From JAWKOK01 sp963848115 (GTDB taxonomy: Bacteria; Chloroflexota; Anaerolineae; Caldilineales; Caldilineaceae): a DNA stretch of 64,000 nt. The stretch is taken from the NCBI GenBank assembly GCA_963848115.1, contig CAWKCP010000019.1, positions 123,054 through 187,053 on the forward strand. The letters run 5' to 3'. The notes beneath the pieces were generated by a model. The model had not been told where the DNA came from. It was given only the letters and a program-made list of their open reading frames with translations, and ran no database searches. Positions 8,492 to 18,109 of this stretch are shown piece by piece (within the stretch, counting starts at the first letter, position 1; each line of letters opens with the position of its first letter). Made by a program: the position numbers and the translations under genes.

Positions 8492-9596
8492 CTTCGCCGG
8501 AAACAGGTTCGTTGGGCAGCAGATAGAGATTGGTATCGAGGAAATCGATGTGTACGGGCGTGCCCTCGGCGTATAGATCCTCGGCCTTCGGATCGTGGCG
8601 CACGACCGAGATCAGCTGCTCGTCAAATTCAACATCGTACTCGGCCAGCGACCCCATGTAGGAGGTGCGGCGGACCGTGGCCGGCAGCGAACGGCCCGAT
8701 GGCGCAGCTTCCAGAAAGATCTGGATCGACTCGGGACGGGCGAGCATTAGCGCTGCATCGCCGACCTGCAGATCTGCCGTGGCGGAGCCGGGCACGTTGA
8801 GCACTATGTCGTCCAGTTTGACGACCCAGTGCTCGTCCTTCACATCGCTGACGCTGACCGGCAGAAAGTTGGCTCGACCGATGAAGTCGGCCACGAAACG
8901 GTTGCGGGGATGGCGGTAGATCTCGACGGCGGTGCCGCTCTGCTGGATCATGCCCTCGTGCATGATGACAACCAGGTCCGAGAGCACCATGGCCTCGTCT
9001 TGGTCGTGGGTCACGTAGACGCTGGTGATGCCCAGTTCCTGTTGGATGCGCCGGATCTCTGTGCGCATCTGGACGCGTAGTTTTGCATCCAGGTTGCTCA
9101 GCGGCTCGTCGAAGAGCAGCACTTTTGGCTCCATGACCAGGGCTCTGGCCAGGGCGACGCGTTGTTGCTGCCCGCCGCTGAGCTGATTGGGCGCTCGATT
9201 CTCCAGCCCCTGCAGCTCGGTCAGATCCAGCACATGACCGACCTTCTCACGAATGACCGACTTGCCCAGCTTCTTGATCTTGAGCCCGTAGGCAATGTTG
9301 TCGAAGACGCTAAGATGGGGGAAGAGTGCATAGCTCTGGAAGACCATGGCCATGTCACGTTGGTTGGGCGGCTGCTCGTTGATCTCTTGACCGTCAAGCA
9401 CAATGTGGCCGGTGGTGGGAAATTCGAAACCTGCAATCAGGCGCAACGTCGTCGTCTTGCCACAGCCCGACGGGCCGAGCAGCGTTACAAACTGCCCCTC
9501 GCTGATGCCGACGTTAATGTTATCAACGGCACGCACAACGCCGCTGCTGTCGCGGCTTTCAAAATGTTTGCTCAGATCGATTAGGTCAAGAAACAC
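8484..9596 (-). CDS. ABC importer ATPase, Fe(III)/FbpC-type
   Basis: The 370-residue ATPase has Walker A (GPSGCGKTT), Q-loop (MVFQSYALFP), the ABC signature (LSGGQQQR), Walker B (VLLFDEPLSNLD) and the H-loop (VTHDQDEA). A C-terminal TOBE-like regulatory region (RPESIQIF and following beta strands) places it in the CysA/PotA/FbpC group. The GTG start at 9596 is preceded by aggag at 7 nt; an ATG 19 codons upstream lacks this. With the fused permease and the binding lipoprotein upstream it forms an Fbp/Afu-like importer. Iron as substrate is inferred from the permease architecture and binding-protein type only. Confidence 0.88.
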   Translation of the reverse strand: MFLDLIDLSKHFESRDSSGVVRAVDNINVGISEGQFVTLLGPSGCGKTTTLRLIAGFEFPTTGHIVLDGQEINEQPPNQRDMAMVFQSYALFPHLSVFDNIAYGLKIKKLGKSVIREKVGHVLDLTELQGLENRAPNQLSGGQQQRVALARALVMEPKVLLFDEPLSNLDAKLRVQMRTEIRRIQQELGITSVYVTHDQDEAMVLSDLVVIMHEGMIQQSGTAVEIYRHPRNRFVADFIGRANFLPVSVSDVKDEHWVVKLDDIVLNVPGSATADLQVGDAALMLARPESIQIFLEAAPSGRSLPATVRRTSYMGSLAEYDVEFDEQLISVVRHDPKAEDLYAEGTPVHIDFLDTNLYLLPNEPVSGEDA

Positions 9597-9637
9597 TGTG
9601 TTCTCCTGCGTTGTGTCAATGGAACGCGGAACAAGCC

Positions 9638-9703
9638 GATCGGACGGATCCACGCGGATAGCAACGAAAGAAATCCGCGGATATCCGTGTCATCTGTCCG
9701 ATC
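9638..9703 (-). other. Intercistronic imperfect hairpin
   Basis: Arms at 9638-9660 and 9682-9703 pair over about 20 bases with a few mismatches, between the permease stop and the ATPase start. Such structures often set relative expression within ABC operons. No T-run follows. Confidence 0.4.
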
Positions 9704-9716
9704 CGCTCTATCGCTG

Positions 9717-11999
9717 TTATCCGGCGCCTACCGACAGATCCACGGTTTCGCTGCCGCCGAAGCGCCGGCCGAGCCACCAGTACATGAGGCCGATGGCGAT
9801 GAGCACAATGAAGATCAGAATCATCGAATAGGCTGCGGCTGTGGACATGCCGCCCTGCTCGACTTCGCTGAGAATCCAGACGGTCAGGATCGGCCATTCC
9901 GGCGTGGTCAGGAAGATGACGGCCGACAGGCTGGTCATGTGGCGGGCGAAGGCGAAGATGAGGCCGGCGATGAAGGCCGGCAGGATCAGCGGCAGCGTCA
10001 CGTTGCGGAAAGTGTACTGCGAGTCTGCGCCCAGGCTGTTTGAGGCCTCTTCGATGGATGGGTCGATCTGTTGGAGCGCGGCCACGCCTGCCCGCACCGA
10101 GGCCGGCAGACTGCGCACGGCATAGGCGGCGATGATGATGTAGGGCGTGCCGACCAGCGCCAGCGGGGTGCCAAAGAAGGTCAGCGACGCACACAGGGCC
10201 ATGAGCACCGTTGCAAACAGCGCCCGCATTTTGGCCCGGATCTGCAACACGATGAAAACGCTGACGGCCAGATAGGTGAAGCCCAGGATCGTCATGGTCG
10301 GGCGTGTGAAGACGCCGATGAACGAGACCAGGCGCAACACGATCTTGGACAGCGTCGGGTTGGTCAGCGCTCGACCCGAGCGCGCCATCGGCACCAGCAG
10401 CAGCGGCGTCAGGTTGTAGATGACCAGCATCCCCGCCATCGCTACCAGGGTGATGATGATCGGTTTGCGTTTGCCCGGCTCGGCCATGAACCAGGCAAAC
10501 GCTGCGAGCGCCAGGAAGCCGGCCGCCAGCAGATATCGCCAGCCATCTTCGGTCAGGCCGAGCAGGTAGGGCAGCCAGTTGATGCCGTAGCCCAACACAA
10601 ATCCTGTCACCATGAGTACAATCTGTTTCCAGCGTTGCTCCACCACCTTGGTGACCAGGAAGCCGGCCAACGCCAGATAGACGAGGACCACGGCATAGCT
10701 GGGCGAGCCGATGAAGGCCACGATGTAGCCGATGCCCAGAATAGTGCCTGGCACTGCGCCGCCTAAGTTGGAGACGAAGTCCAGCGTCTGCTTGCCTGCG
10801 AAGTTGCGGCGCACCACCATGAAGGCAATGACCATACCGACCAACCCGGCAATGGGCGTGGCCACCGCGGACAGGAACGTGGTCGACAGTACGGCGTTGA
10901 GCCCACGACCGAGCGCCGTACGATAGTGGCTGAAGTCCAGCGCGTAGTTGATGCCCCACAGCTTTGTGAACGAGCCCAGGAAGATCGAAAGATAGAGCAC
11001 CATGATCAACACCAAGACCAGAAAGGTGATGATGATGAAGGTCCAGCGAATCAGCGGTTCCTTGACCATGATGCGTCCGGTTGTCGGTTTGCCCGTCACG
11101 GCCACGTATGAGCGACGGCTGACGTAGTAGCGCTGGAGTACGAAGATGGTCAGGGTTGGAATGAGCAGGACCAGTGAGAGCGCCGCTGCCTTCTGCTGAT
11201 CGTATTGGCCGTTGATGGCCAGGAAGATTTCGGTTGAAAGCACGGACGTGTTGCCGCCCAGCAGGAGCGGATTGCCCAGGTCGGCCAGCGACTCGACAAA
11301 GAGCAGCAAAAACGAGCCGGCCAGGCCGGGCACCAGCAGCGGCAACGTCACTGTGCGAAAGATGTGAAATTTGCTCGCGCCCAAACTGAGCGCCGCCTCC
11401 TCCATGGAGGCGTCGATATGCTCCAACATCGAGCGGATGATCAGGTAGGCGACCGGGAAAAAGGTGATGGTCTGGACAAAGATCAGTCCATCCAAGCCAT
11501 AGATGTCATTCATTCCCTGGGTGAAGCGCATACCGAAGATCTGCTTGGTGACCAGGCCACTGCGTCCAAAGAGCAGAATCGTGGCGATGGCAATGGCAAA
11601 GGGCGGCGAGATGGTCGGCAGCAACGTGAAGATGTGAAAGAAGCGGGCGAAAGGGACACTGCACCGCACCATGGTATAGGCGAAGATGAAGCCTAGAAGC
11701 GTCCCGAAGGTTGCCGTGCCCAGGCCCATCTCCATGGTGTTGATGACGACCTGCCAACTGTATTGGCGATAATATGGGTCGACATAATGTGTGAAGTATT
11801 CAAAGCTCAGCTCGCCCGTGTCCGGGTCGAAAAAGCCCTGGACGACCACGCTGAAGAGCGGTAGCGCGACGAAGAGAAAGACAAAGATGCCGACGACGAG
11901 TAAGCCCATGGCCAGGATCGGGTCCTGGCCGATGAGCCGCAGTTCCTGCCATCGTCGCCAAAGGGCGGAGCGACTTGTCGAAGATGTATTGGACGTCAT
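9717..11999 (-). CDS. Fused double permease of Fe(III)-type ABC importer
   Basis: A single chain of about 760 residues with two consecutive permease halves of about six helices each, as in FbpB/ThiP-type transporters. Each half has its EAA loop for contacting the ATPase: EEAALSLGASKFHIFRTV (N half) and EEASNSLGADSQYTFRNV (C half). The linker between halves has additional hydrophobic helices (about residues 400-540), making it longer than FbpB. A TTG at 12047 would extend the protein, but it lies inside the 12029-12059 hairpin, so I prefer the ATG at 11999. The ATPase and binding protein flank it on the same strand. Confidence 0.85.
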   Translation of the reverse strand: MTSNTSSTSRSALWRRWQELRLIGQDPILAMGLLVVGIFVFLFVALPLFSVVVQGFFDPDTGELSFEYFTHYVDPYYRQYSWQVVINTMEMGLGTATFGTLLGFIFAYTMVRCSVPFARFFHIFTLLPTISPPFAIAIATILLFGRSGLVTKQIFGMRFTQGMNDIYGLDGLIFVQTITFFPVAYLIIRSMLEHIDASMEEAALSLGASKFHIFRTVTLPLLVPGLAGSFLLLFVESLADLGNPLLLGGNTSVLSTEIFLAINGQYDQQKAAALSLVLLIPTLTIFVLQRYYVSRRSYVAVTGKPTTGRIMVKEPLIRWTFIIITFLVLVLIMVLYLSIFLGSFTKLWGINYALDFSHYRTALGRGLNAVLSTTFLSAVATPIAGLVGMVIAFMVVRRNFAGKQTLDFVSNLGGAVPGTILGIGYIVAFIGSPSYAVVLVYLALAGFLVTKVVEQRWKQIVLMVTGFVLGYGINWLPYLLGLTEDGWRYLLAAGFLALAAFAWFMAEPGKRKPIIITLVAMAGMLVIYNLTPLLLVPMARSGRALTNPTLSKIVLRLVSFIGVFTRPTMTILGFTYLAVSVFIVLQIRAKMRALFATVLMALCASLTFFGTPLALVGTPYIIIAAYAVRSLPASVRAGVAALQQIDPSIEEASNSLGADSQYTFRNVTLPLILPAFIAGLIFAFARHMTSLSAVIFLTTPEWPILTVWILSEVEQGGMSTAAAYSMILIFIVLIAIGLMYWWLGRRFGGSETVDLSVGAG

Positions 12000-12028
12000 A
12001 GGCGGTGTCTGATTGGTTGATGTGGTAA

Positions 12029-12059
12029 GACGTCCGGCTTCTGGCAAGAGCCGGACGTC
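12029..12059 (-). other. Stem-loop between binding-protein and permease genes
   Basis: A perfect 11-bp stem (gacgtccggct / agccggacgtc) with a 9-nt loop. Its place just after the binding-protein gene fits partial termination or 3' mRNA stabilisation, which keeps binding protein in excess over permease in many ABC operons. Confidence 0.55.
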
Positions 12060-12088
12060 CTGTAGTCATTCGGTAGTACTGTCCGATA

Positions 12089-12146
12089 CTGGGTTTCGAT
12101 TCGGAATCGAAACCCAGTTTTGTGGGGGCGGGGCTTGTCCCCGCCC
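12089..12146 (-). terminator. Two strong hairpins after the binding-protein gene
   Basis: Arms 12089-12102 and 12104-12117 form a perfect 14-bp inverted repeat, and a GC-rich hairpin (gggcgggg / ccccgccc) sits at 12126-12146. Both lie within 75 nt of the binding-protein stop and probably terminate or attenuate the transcript. Neither has a clear T-run in the direction of transcription. Confidence 0.5.
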
Positions 12147-12162
12147 GCTACGCAATCGGACG

Positions 12163-13242
12163 CTATTCCTTCAACTCGTCAGCGCCGGCGATCTCGTTGA
12201 TGAAGCGGTCGATGAAATCTTTCTTGTTGGTGCCGCAGAAATCGAAGTCATACTCGATCAGGTTTGCTTCCAACAGCTCCGGCCGAGACGGCGTGGCGCC
12301 TTCGACCGTTGGCGCCTGGAACGAATCGTACTTGGGCATGAGTTCCTGAGTTGAGGCTTCAAGCGCCCAATCGTACCACTGCTTTGCCGTATCAGGATGC
12401 GTAGCGCCCTTGATGATGCCCATGCCGCCAATCTCGTAGCCGGTACCCTCTTCGGGGAAGGTAAGAACCAGCGGCGAACCTTTTTCGATCTCAGCGACGA
12501 TATCATGTGAGAAAACGATGCCGACAGCTGCTTCGCCCTGGCCAACAAAACGCCCTGGCGCCGATCCGCTCTTGGTGAACTGGAGAACCTGACCGGCATA
12601 ATCACTGAGATAGTCCCAGGCCGCTTCCTCGTCCATCAACTGCACGATGGTGCAGAGCGCAGTATAGGAAGTGCCCGAACTCGATGGATGGGCAACCATC
12701 AACTGGCCGGTAAACTCGGGCTTCAGCAGATCTGCCCAGCTTGTCGGCGCTTCCACTCCGGGATTCTCATCGAGCCAATCTTGGTTGGTGGCAAAGCCCA
12801 GCGAACCGACATAGATGCCGGCCCAGTTGTTATCCGGGTCCAACATGAGATCCGGGTCAATGATCTTGGCGGCGTTGGGCGACTCGTAGGGTTCGAGCAG
12901 GCCTTCCTCTGCCGCCGCGATGAAGCTATCGACCGGTCCGCCCCACCAGATATCGAACTGGGGGTTGTCGCGCTCATTGCGCAGGCGGGTGAGTGATTCG
13001 CCGCTGGACATGCGCACGAAGTTGACCGTAATATCAGGGTGGGCCTGTTCGAACTCAGTCTTCATACCTTCGCACACTTCGATCTGTACAGTGCATAGCA
13101 AGTCGAGTTCAGTGCTGGCCGCCATGTCGACATCACTCTCGGCTGCCGGAGCTGCCGGCGGTGGCGCTACGCAGGCCGAAAAGGCCATCGCGATCAGGAT
13201 CAACAGGGCGACGATGCCCAGAACAGGAACAGTTCGTTTCAT
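12163..13242 (-). CDS. Iron-type ABC substrate-binding lipoprotein
   Basis: About 359 residues. The ATG at 13242 follows aggag; the N-terminus is a lipoprotein signal peptide ending in FSAC, so the mature protein is anchored through Cys22. The body is a type 2 periplasmic-binding fold of the AfuA/FbpA kind, with FDIWWGGPVDSFIAAAEEGLLEPYE split into GGPVDSFI and LLEPYE as landmarks, then TSWADLLKPEFTGQL and the hinge region AVGIVFSHDIV. It is the first gene of a three-gene importer operon. Iron is the likely cargo by family; some relatives bind phosphonates or sugars phosphates, so specificity is open. Confidence 0.85.
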   Translation of the reverse strand: MKRTVPVLGIVALLILIAMAFSACVAPPPAAPAAESDVDMAASTELDLLCTVQIEVCEGMKTEFEQAHPDITVNFVRMSSGESLTRLRNERDNPQFDIWWGGPVDSFIAAAEEGLLEPYESPNAAKIIDPDLMLDPDNNWAGIYVGSLGFATNQDWLDENPGVEAPTSWADLLKPEFTGQLMVAHPSSSGTSYTALCTIVQLMDEEAAWDYLSDYAGQVLQFTKSGSAPGRFVGQGEAAVGIVFSHDIVAEIEKGSPLVLTFPEEGTGYEIGGMGIIKGATHPDTAKQWYDWALEASTQELMPKYDSFQAPTVEGATPSRPELLEANLIEYDFDFCGTNKKDFIDRFINEIAGADELKE

Positions 13243-13363
13243 TGGAAGTCTCCTCTTGGGTTGTGGAAGAACAGGTCTTGGCGCCGATCGGAAAGCGGCT
13301 CTCAGTATGACGCGGAGACTGCTGGTAGGGATGGCCACGAGGAAGCAGTTTCCACATCTTGAG

Positions 13364-13392
13364 AATGTAGCGTACATTACGTCTGTTGTCAA
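13364..13392 (-). promoter_or_regulatory. Promoter of the Fe-type ABC operon with palindromic -10 region
   Basis: On the minus strand TTGACA (13392-13387), a 17-nt spacer and TACATT (13369-13364) make a near-consensus sigma70 promoter. The -10 region is part of AATGTA-gcg-TACATT (13364-13378), an inverted repeat placed where a repressor would block polymerase. Confidence 0.65.
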
Positions 13393-13503
13393 TCAACCGA
13401 AAAAACTGAAAAGGGTGGGTCCAGGTTGGGTTGCAGATCTGCAAATAGCTGCTGTATCCGCTTCAGAACACACCCAGATTCAATCCACGGAAAGGAGAGA
13501 CCG

Positions 13504-14604
<1,101 letters not shown>

Positions 14605-14633
14605 TCGGCCTACCGCCAATCGCTGCAAACACA

Positions 14634-14660
14634 AAGGGACAGGTCTCAGACCTGTCCCTT
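14634..14660. terminator. Bidirectional hairpin terminator
   Basis: A 13-bp inverted repeat (aagggacaggtct / agacctgtccctt) lies between the convergent GH172 and aminotransferase genes and could end both transcripts. Confidence 0.6.
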
Positions 14661-14697
14661 CGGCACGCATCGAACGATGTACACATTGACGCCGCTT

Positions 14698-15867
14698 CTA
14701 TAGCAACGCCTCCAGCGCGCCGATCAGGCGGTCGACGTCCTCCGGCGTGTTGTATGCCTGGATCGAGACGCGGATCAACGGATCGTCGCGGTAGCCGGAG
14801 ATCGGCACTTCGACCTTGTACTCGGTCCAGAGTCGGTTGCGCAGCTCGGCCCTGTCGACTTCCGGCAGCCGTGCCGTGAACATCTGCTCGAACCAGCGGT
14901 AACCTCCATGGGCATCATCAGGGCAAATGGCTGGTAGGTCGGTAAGGGCATTGATGCGATTGCGTGTCTCGATGGCCCGTTCGTGGCAGAAGGCGCGCAC
15001 GGCAGGCCAGTCGTGATCGTTCTGGAACTGGATGGCCGCGGGTACGGCCAGGTAGGCCGAGGGGTCCATGGTGCCTGTCCACGAGTAGAAGTCGGTGAGT
15101 TTGGAGCCGGTCTCGCCGCTCCAACCATGGCTGACTACCAGCGGTTCCAGATCCGGTTCATGATTGGGCGCTACGTAGAGGAAGGCTGCACCCTTGGGCG
15201 CGCAGAGCCACTTATGGGCGTTGCCCGTGTAGAATGTCGGGGCCATGGCCGTCATATCCAGGTCGATCTGGCCCAATGCGTGCGCTCCGTCGATCACTGT
15301 GAGTAGCCCCTCGGCATTGGCGCGTGCGCAGATCTGCTCGATGGGGAGGATCAGCGCCGTGGGCGAGGTGATGTGGCTGACGGCGATGACGCGCGTGCGA
15401 GGCGTCACGCCGGCCCAGAGCGCGTCGACAAAGGCTTCCGGACTGTCTACCGGCAGCGGAATGGGCTGGTTGATGTACGTGGCGCCGGCCTGGTTACAGA
15501 TATAGCGCCAGGTGTTGTTGACCGCGCCGTACTCGTGATCGGTGGCCAACACTTCGTCGCCGGCTTGCAGCTTGAGCGAGCGTGCCGCAATGTTGATGCC
15601 GTAGGTGGCGTTGGGCACAAAGACCACATGGGCGCCGTCTGTGCCCACGTACGCACCCATTTTCTGACGCGCCTCCAGGGTCAACTCTGGTCGCTGACGC
15701 TGGATGAAGTCGACCGGCTGGCGTTCCAACTCACGTTGCCAATGCTGGTAGTTGTCGAAGACGGGCCTGGTGCAGGCGCCGAAACTGCCGTGGTTGAAGA
15801 AGGCGACGTCGGGGTCCGATCGAAATTGGGAAGCAATCGCCGGCTGACGCGTCTGAAAATTGTTCAT
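14698..15867 (-). CDS. Class V aminotransferase, isopenicillin-N-epimerase-like
   Basis: A PLP enzyme of 389 residues. The N-terminus VAFFNHGSFGACTRPVFD is typical of the CefD/EgtE-like subgroup. The Schiff-base Lys is in TGNAHKWLCAPKG near residue 220, preceded by VIDGAHALGQIDLD with the Asp that contacts the pyridine nitrogen. SWTGTMDPSAYLAVPAAI follows, also characteristic of this subgroup. Reactions in the group include amino acid epimerisation, C-S lyase and desulfuration chemistry; which applies here cannot be read. The start at MNNFQTRQ is chosen because the longer frame upstream is low in coding character. It is divergent from the Opp-type operon and shares its control region. Confidence 0.85.
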   Translation of the reverse strand: MNNFQTRQPAIASQFRSDPDVAFFNHGSFGACTRPVFDNYQHWQRELERQPVDFIQRQRPELTLEARQKMGAYVGTDGAHVVFVPNATYGINIAARSLKLQAGDEVLATDHEYGAVNNTWRYICNQAGATYINQPIPLPVDSPEAFVDALWAGVTPRTRVIAVSHITSPTALILPIEQICARANAEGLLTVIDGAHALGQIDLDMTAMAPTFYTGNAHKWLCAPKGAAFLYVAPNHEPDLEPLVVSHGWSGETGSKLTDFYSWTGTMDPSAYLAVPAAIQFQNDHDWPAVRAFCHERAIETRNRINALTDLPAICPDDAHGGYRWFEQMFTARLPEVDRAELRNRLWTEYKVEVPISGYRDDPLIRVSIQAYNTPEDVDRLIGALEALL

Positions 15868-16000
15868 GGAGACTCGATTCTGTCGGTTTTGCAGACCGGC
15901 GTAACCGGCCCCTGCGTTAGGATCTTGGGTTGAATTGATAGAGAACGGACGGCATCGTAACCCAGGAGATTCAGGGCTGCAAGTGACGATTTGGCGATTC

Positions 16001-16050
16001 AACGCAAACGTTTGCGTTTTCTTGCATCCGACTTCGAAACCGATTACACT
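16001..16050 (+). promoter_or_regulatory. LacI/GalR-type operator and promoter of Opp-like operon
   Basis: The perfect 18-bp palindrome AACGCAAACGTTTGCGTT (16001-16018) has the central CG and AAACGTTT core of LacI/GalR operators. It abuts a promoter, TTGCAT (16022-16027), 17 nt, TACACT (16045-16050). No LacI regulator gene is in the window. It also lies upstream of the divergent aminotransferase gene. Confidence 0.65.
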
Positions 16051-16133
16051 ATGCGCGTCCTCTGATGTGGGATCACCCGATCCGTTGTTCTGTTCAACCG
16101 TTTGTTCTATCACCAACCAAATAGGAGGGTACG

Positions 16134-17948
16134 ATGAACCAAATGCCAAGCCGTGCAAGATTCGGACGCATGTCCGGTCTGGCGCTTGCGCTAACCTTGA
16201 TTTTCGCGTTGCTGCTTTCCGGCTGCGCTGCGCCCGCGGCTGCCCCGGCTGCTGAAGAAGCGCCGGCCGCGGATGCAGGCTCAGCTGAAGCCGAGAGCGG
16301 CGATGCCTATGTGACGGTCTTCGGTGAGACACTGCCAGAAGGCGCACTGCCCTATGATCAGCAGGTCTACCGCACCGGTTTCAACAACACCGCCAATGCC
16401 ACAACGTTCGACTTTTTCGCTGCTGTCTACCAGCGTTACTGCGCCACCGATCATTTCTCCACCACGTTTGGTGATGTGCTGGTTGAGCTGGACAAGGACT
16501 TCAACCTTGTTCCTGCTGCGGCTGAGAGTTGGGATGTCTCAGAAGATGGTAGGACGTGGACGTTCAAGCTGAAGCCAGGTCAGGTCTGGAGTGACGGCAC
16601 GCCGCTGACCGCCTACGACTATGAGGCCACTTTCCGTCTGGGCGCCAGCCCGGATCATGGCTGGGACTTCGCCTGGTTCCACAGCTTCCTTGGCCCCGGC
16701 GGCATCAAGAACTGGAGCAAGGTTGTTGCTGGTGAGTTGCCGGTCGAAGAACTGGGTATCCGTGCCGTCGATGATCTGACGCTCGAAGTCGAATCCGAAG
16801 AACCCTTCCCGCCGTTGCCCGGCACCATGAAGTTTTCCTGGGTAATGCAGAAGAAGGCGTTGGAAGAGCATGGCCCGCTCTACAACAGTGACTTGGCGAC
16901 CCATGTCACGTCGGGTCCGTTCAAGCTGGTCGAGTTTGATCCGGGCAATCGCATTGTGATCGAGGCCAATGAGACGTACAAGGGCTATCGCCCGCCGCGC
17001 CTCAAGCGCATCGAGTGCACCTTCATGGCGCCGGAGACCATGTTCCTGTCGTTCGAGAACGGGGATATCGATCAGGTGGGTGCTGATTTACTGACGCCGG
17101 CCGACTTCGAGTTGATTCAAGCCGATCCGGCTTTGTCTGAGAACTACCTGCGTCACTTCGGCGATTTCCGCACCGACTATCTGATGTTTGACACGTTCAA
17201 CCCGCCCTTTGACAACCTGGACGTGCGCAAAGCCTTTGCCCACGCGGTGGATCGTGACGCCATCGTCAAGAATATCTTCACCGAGATCAAGGCCATGCCG
17301 GCCCACTCCATGTTGATGCCAGGCTTCCCGTCGTCTGACGTGGACGGCGATCTGGCTGAATACCAGGCCTTCAACTGTGAGGTGGCCCAACAGCATCTGG
17401 CCGACGCCGGCTATCCGGACGGCGAAGGTTTCCCCAAGCAGGAACTGTGGTTGCGCGGTGAGACTCCGGCCATTGCCGCAGTCTACCAGGGCGTTGCTGC
17501 GTCGATCTCTGAATGTTTGAACATCGACATTGAAGTTGCCAATCAGGACGGCAAGGTCTATACCGATGCAATGAACGCTCGTCCGACCGAGTTGACGCTT
17601 GGCGGTATCTCGTACGGTATGGACTTCCTGGATCCTGCCAACTTGCTGGGCATCTGGGTTTCCTCCGGTCGACACTCCTGGAAGAACGACGAGTTTGACC
17701 AGATGGTCTCCGATGCCAGCGGCTTGGTGGGCGATCCTGAAACTCGCGATCAGATGTTCCGCGATGCAGAGAAGATCCTGGTCGACGACGTGGGCGGCGT
17801 TTTCATCGCCCATCGATTCGCCGGCGATATCGTTCAGCCCTATGTCCAGGGCGAGGCCATCCGCGAGCCGGATTCCTACGGCATCGCCGGTTTCCACTGG
17901 GGCAATGATTCGCTGATCAGCAACATCTATATTGCTGAGACGGAATAG
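16134..17948 (+). CDS. Opp/Dpp-type ABC substrate-binding lipoprotein
   Basis: 604 residues, preceded by aggaggg. A lipoprotein signal (LLLSGCAAPA) is followed by an Ala/Glu-rich linker and then an SBP_bac_5 fold: landmarks AESWDVSEDGRTWTFKLKPG, WSDGTPLTAYDYEATF, SGPFKLVEFDPGNRIV and VRKAFAHAVDRDAIVKNIF. The family binds peptides, nickel or oligosaccharides outside the membrane. The LacI-like operator just upstream, and the GH172 gene nearby, favour a carbohydrate ligand here (inference). Two permease genes follow; no ATPase gene is present, so the importer must borrow ATPases encoded elsewhere. Confidence 0.9.
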   Translation: MNQMPSRARFGRMSGLALALTLIFALLLSGCAAPAAAPAAEEAPAADAGSAEAESGDAYVTVFGETLPEGALPYDQQVYRTGFNNTANATTFDFFAAVYQRYCATDHFSTTFGDVLVELDKDFNLVPAAAESWDVSEDGRTWTFKLKPGQVWSDGTPLTAYDYEATFRLGASPDHGWDFAWFHSFLGPGGIKNWSKVVAGELPVEELGIRAVDDLTLEVESEEPFPPLPGTMKFSWVMQKKALEEHGPLYNSDLATHVTSGPFKLVEFDPGNRIVIEANETYKGYRPPRLKRIECTFMAPETMFLSFENGDIDQVGADLLTPADFELIQADPALSENYLRHFGDFRTDYLMFDTFNPPFDNLDVRKAFAHAVDRDAIVKNIFTEIKAMPAHSMLMPGFPSSDVDGDLAEYQAFNCEVAQQHLADAGYPDGEGFPKQELWLRGETPAIAAVYQGVAASISECLNIDIEVANQDGKVYTDAMNARPTELTLGGISYGMDFLDPANLLGIWVSSGRHSWKNDEFDQMVSDASGLVGDPETRDQMFRDAEKILVDDVGGVFIAHRFAGDIVQPYVQGEAIREPDSYGIAGFHWGNDSLISNIYIAETE

Positions 17949-17981
17949 TCGGATTGAAGGTAGTGAGTAGGAAGTAGTAGA

Positions 17982-18073
17982 TACTGCGTGATGCGTATTG
18001 CGTAAGGTTTCTGGAGCGGGAGAATCGTCAATAATGGCGTCGCCCCAGACTACGCAGTACGCATCACGCAATT
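17982..18073 (+). repeat. Long imperfect inverted repeat between binding-protein and permease genes
   Basis: Arms 17982-18004 and 18051-18073 pair at about 20 of 23 positions. A further tacgcagtacg unit follows at 18073-18083. The 161-bp gap has no gene; the structure may attenuate the permease genes relative to the binding protein. Confidence 0.5.
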
Positions 18074-18109
18074 ACGCAGTACGTATTTCACAGAAAGCCG
18101 CTCTGCTCC

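Noticed and set aside
9616..10959. Long minus-strand frame of 447 codons
   Set aside because: It overlaps the double permease in another frame, has Arg/His/Pro-rich composition without membrane segments, and is a shadow typical of GC-rich genes.
12000..12047. TTG start of the double permease
   Set aside because: It lies in the loop of a perfect hairpin and has no ribosome-binding site; the ATG at 11999 is more likely.
17088..18071. Minus-strand frame of 327 codons opposite the Opp-type binding protein
   Set aside because: Antisense shadow of a well-supported gene.
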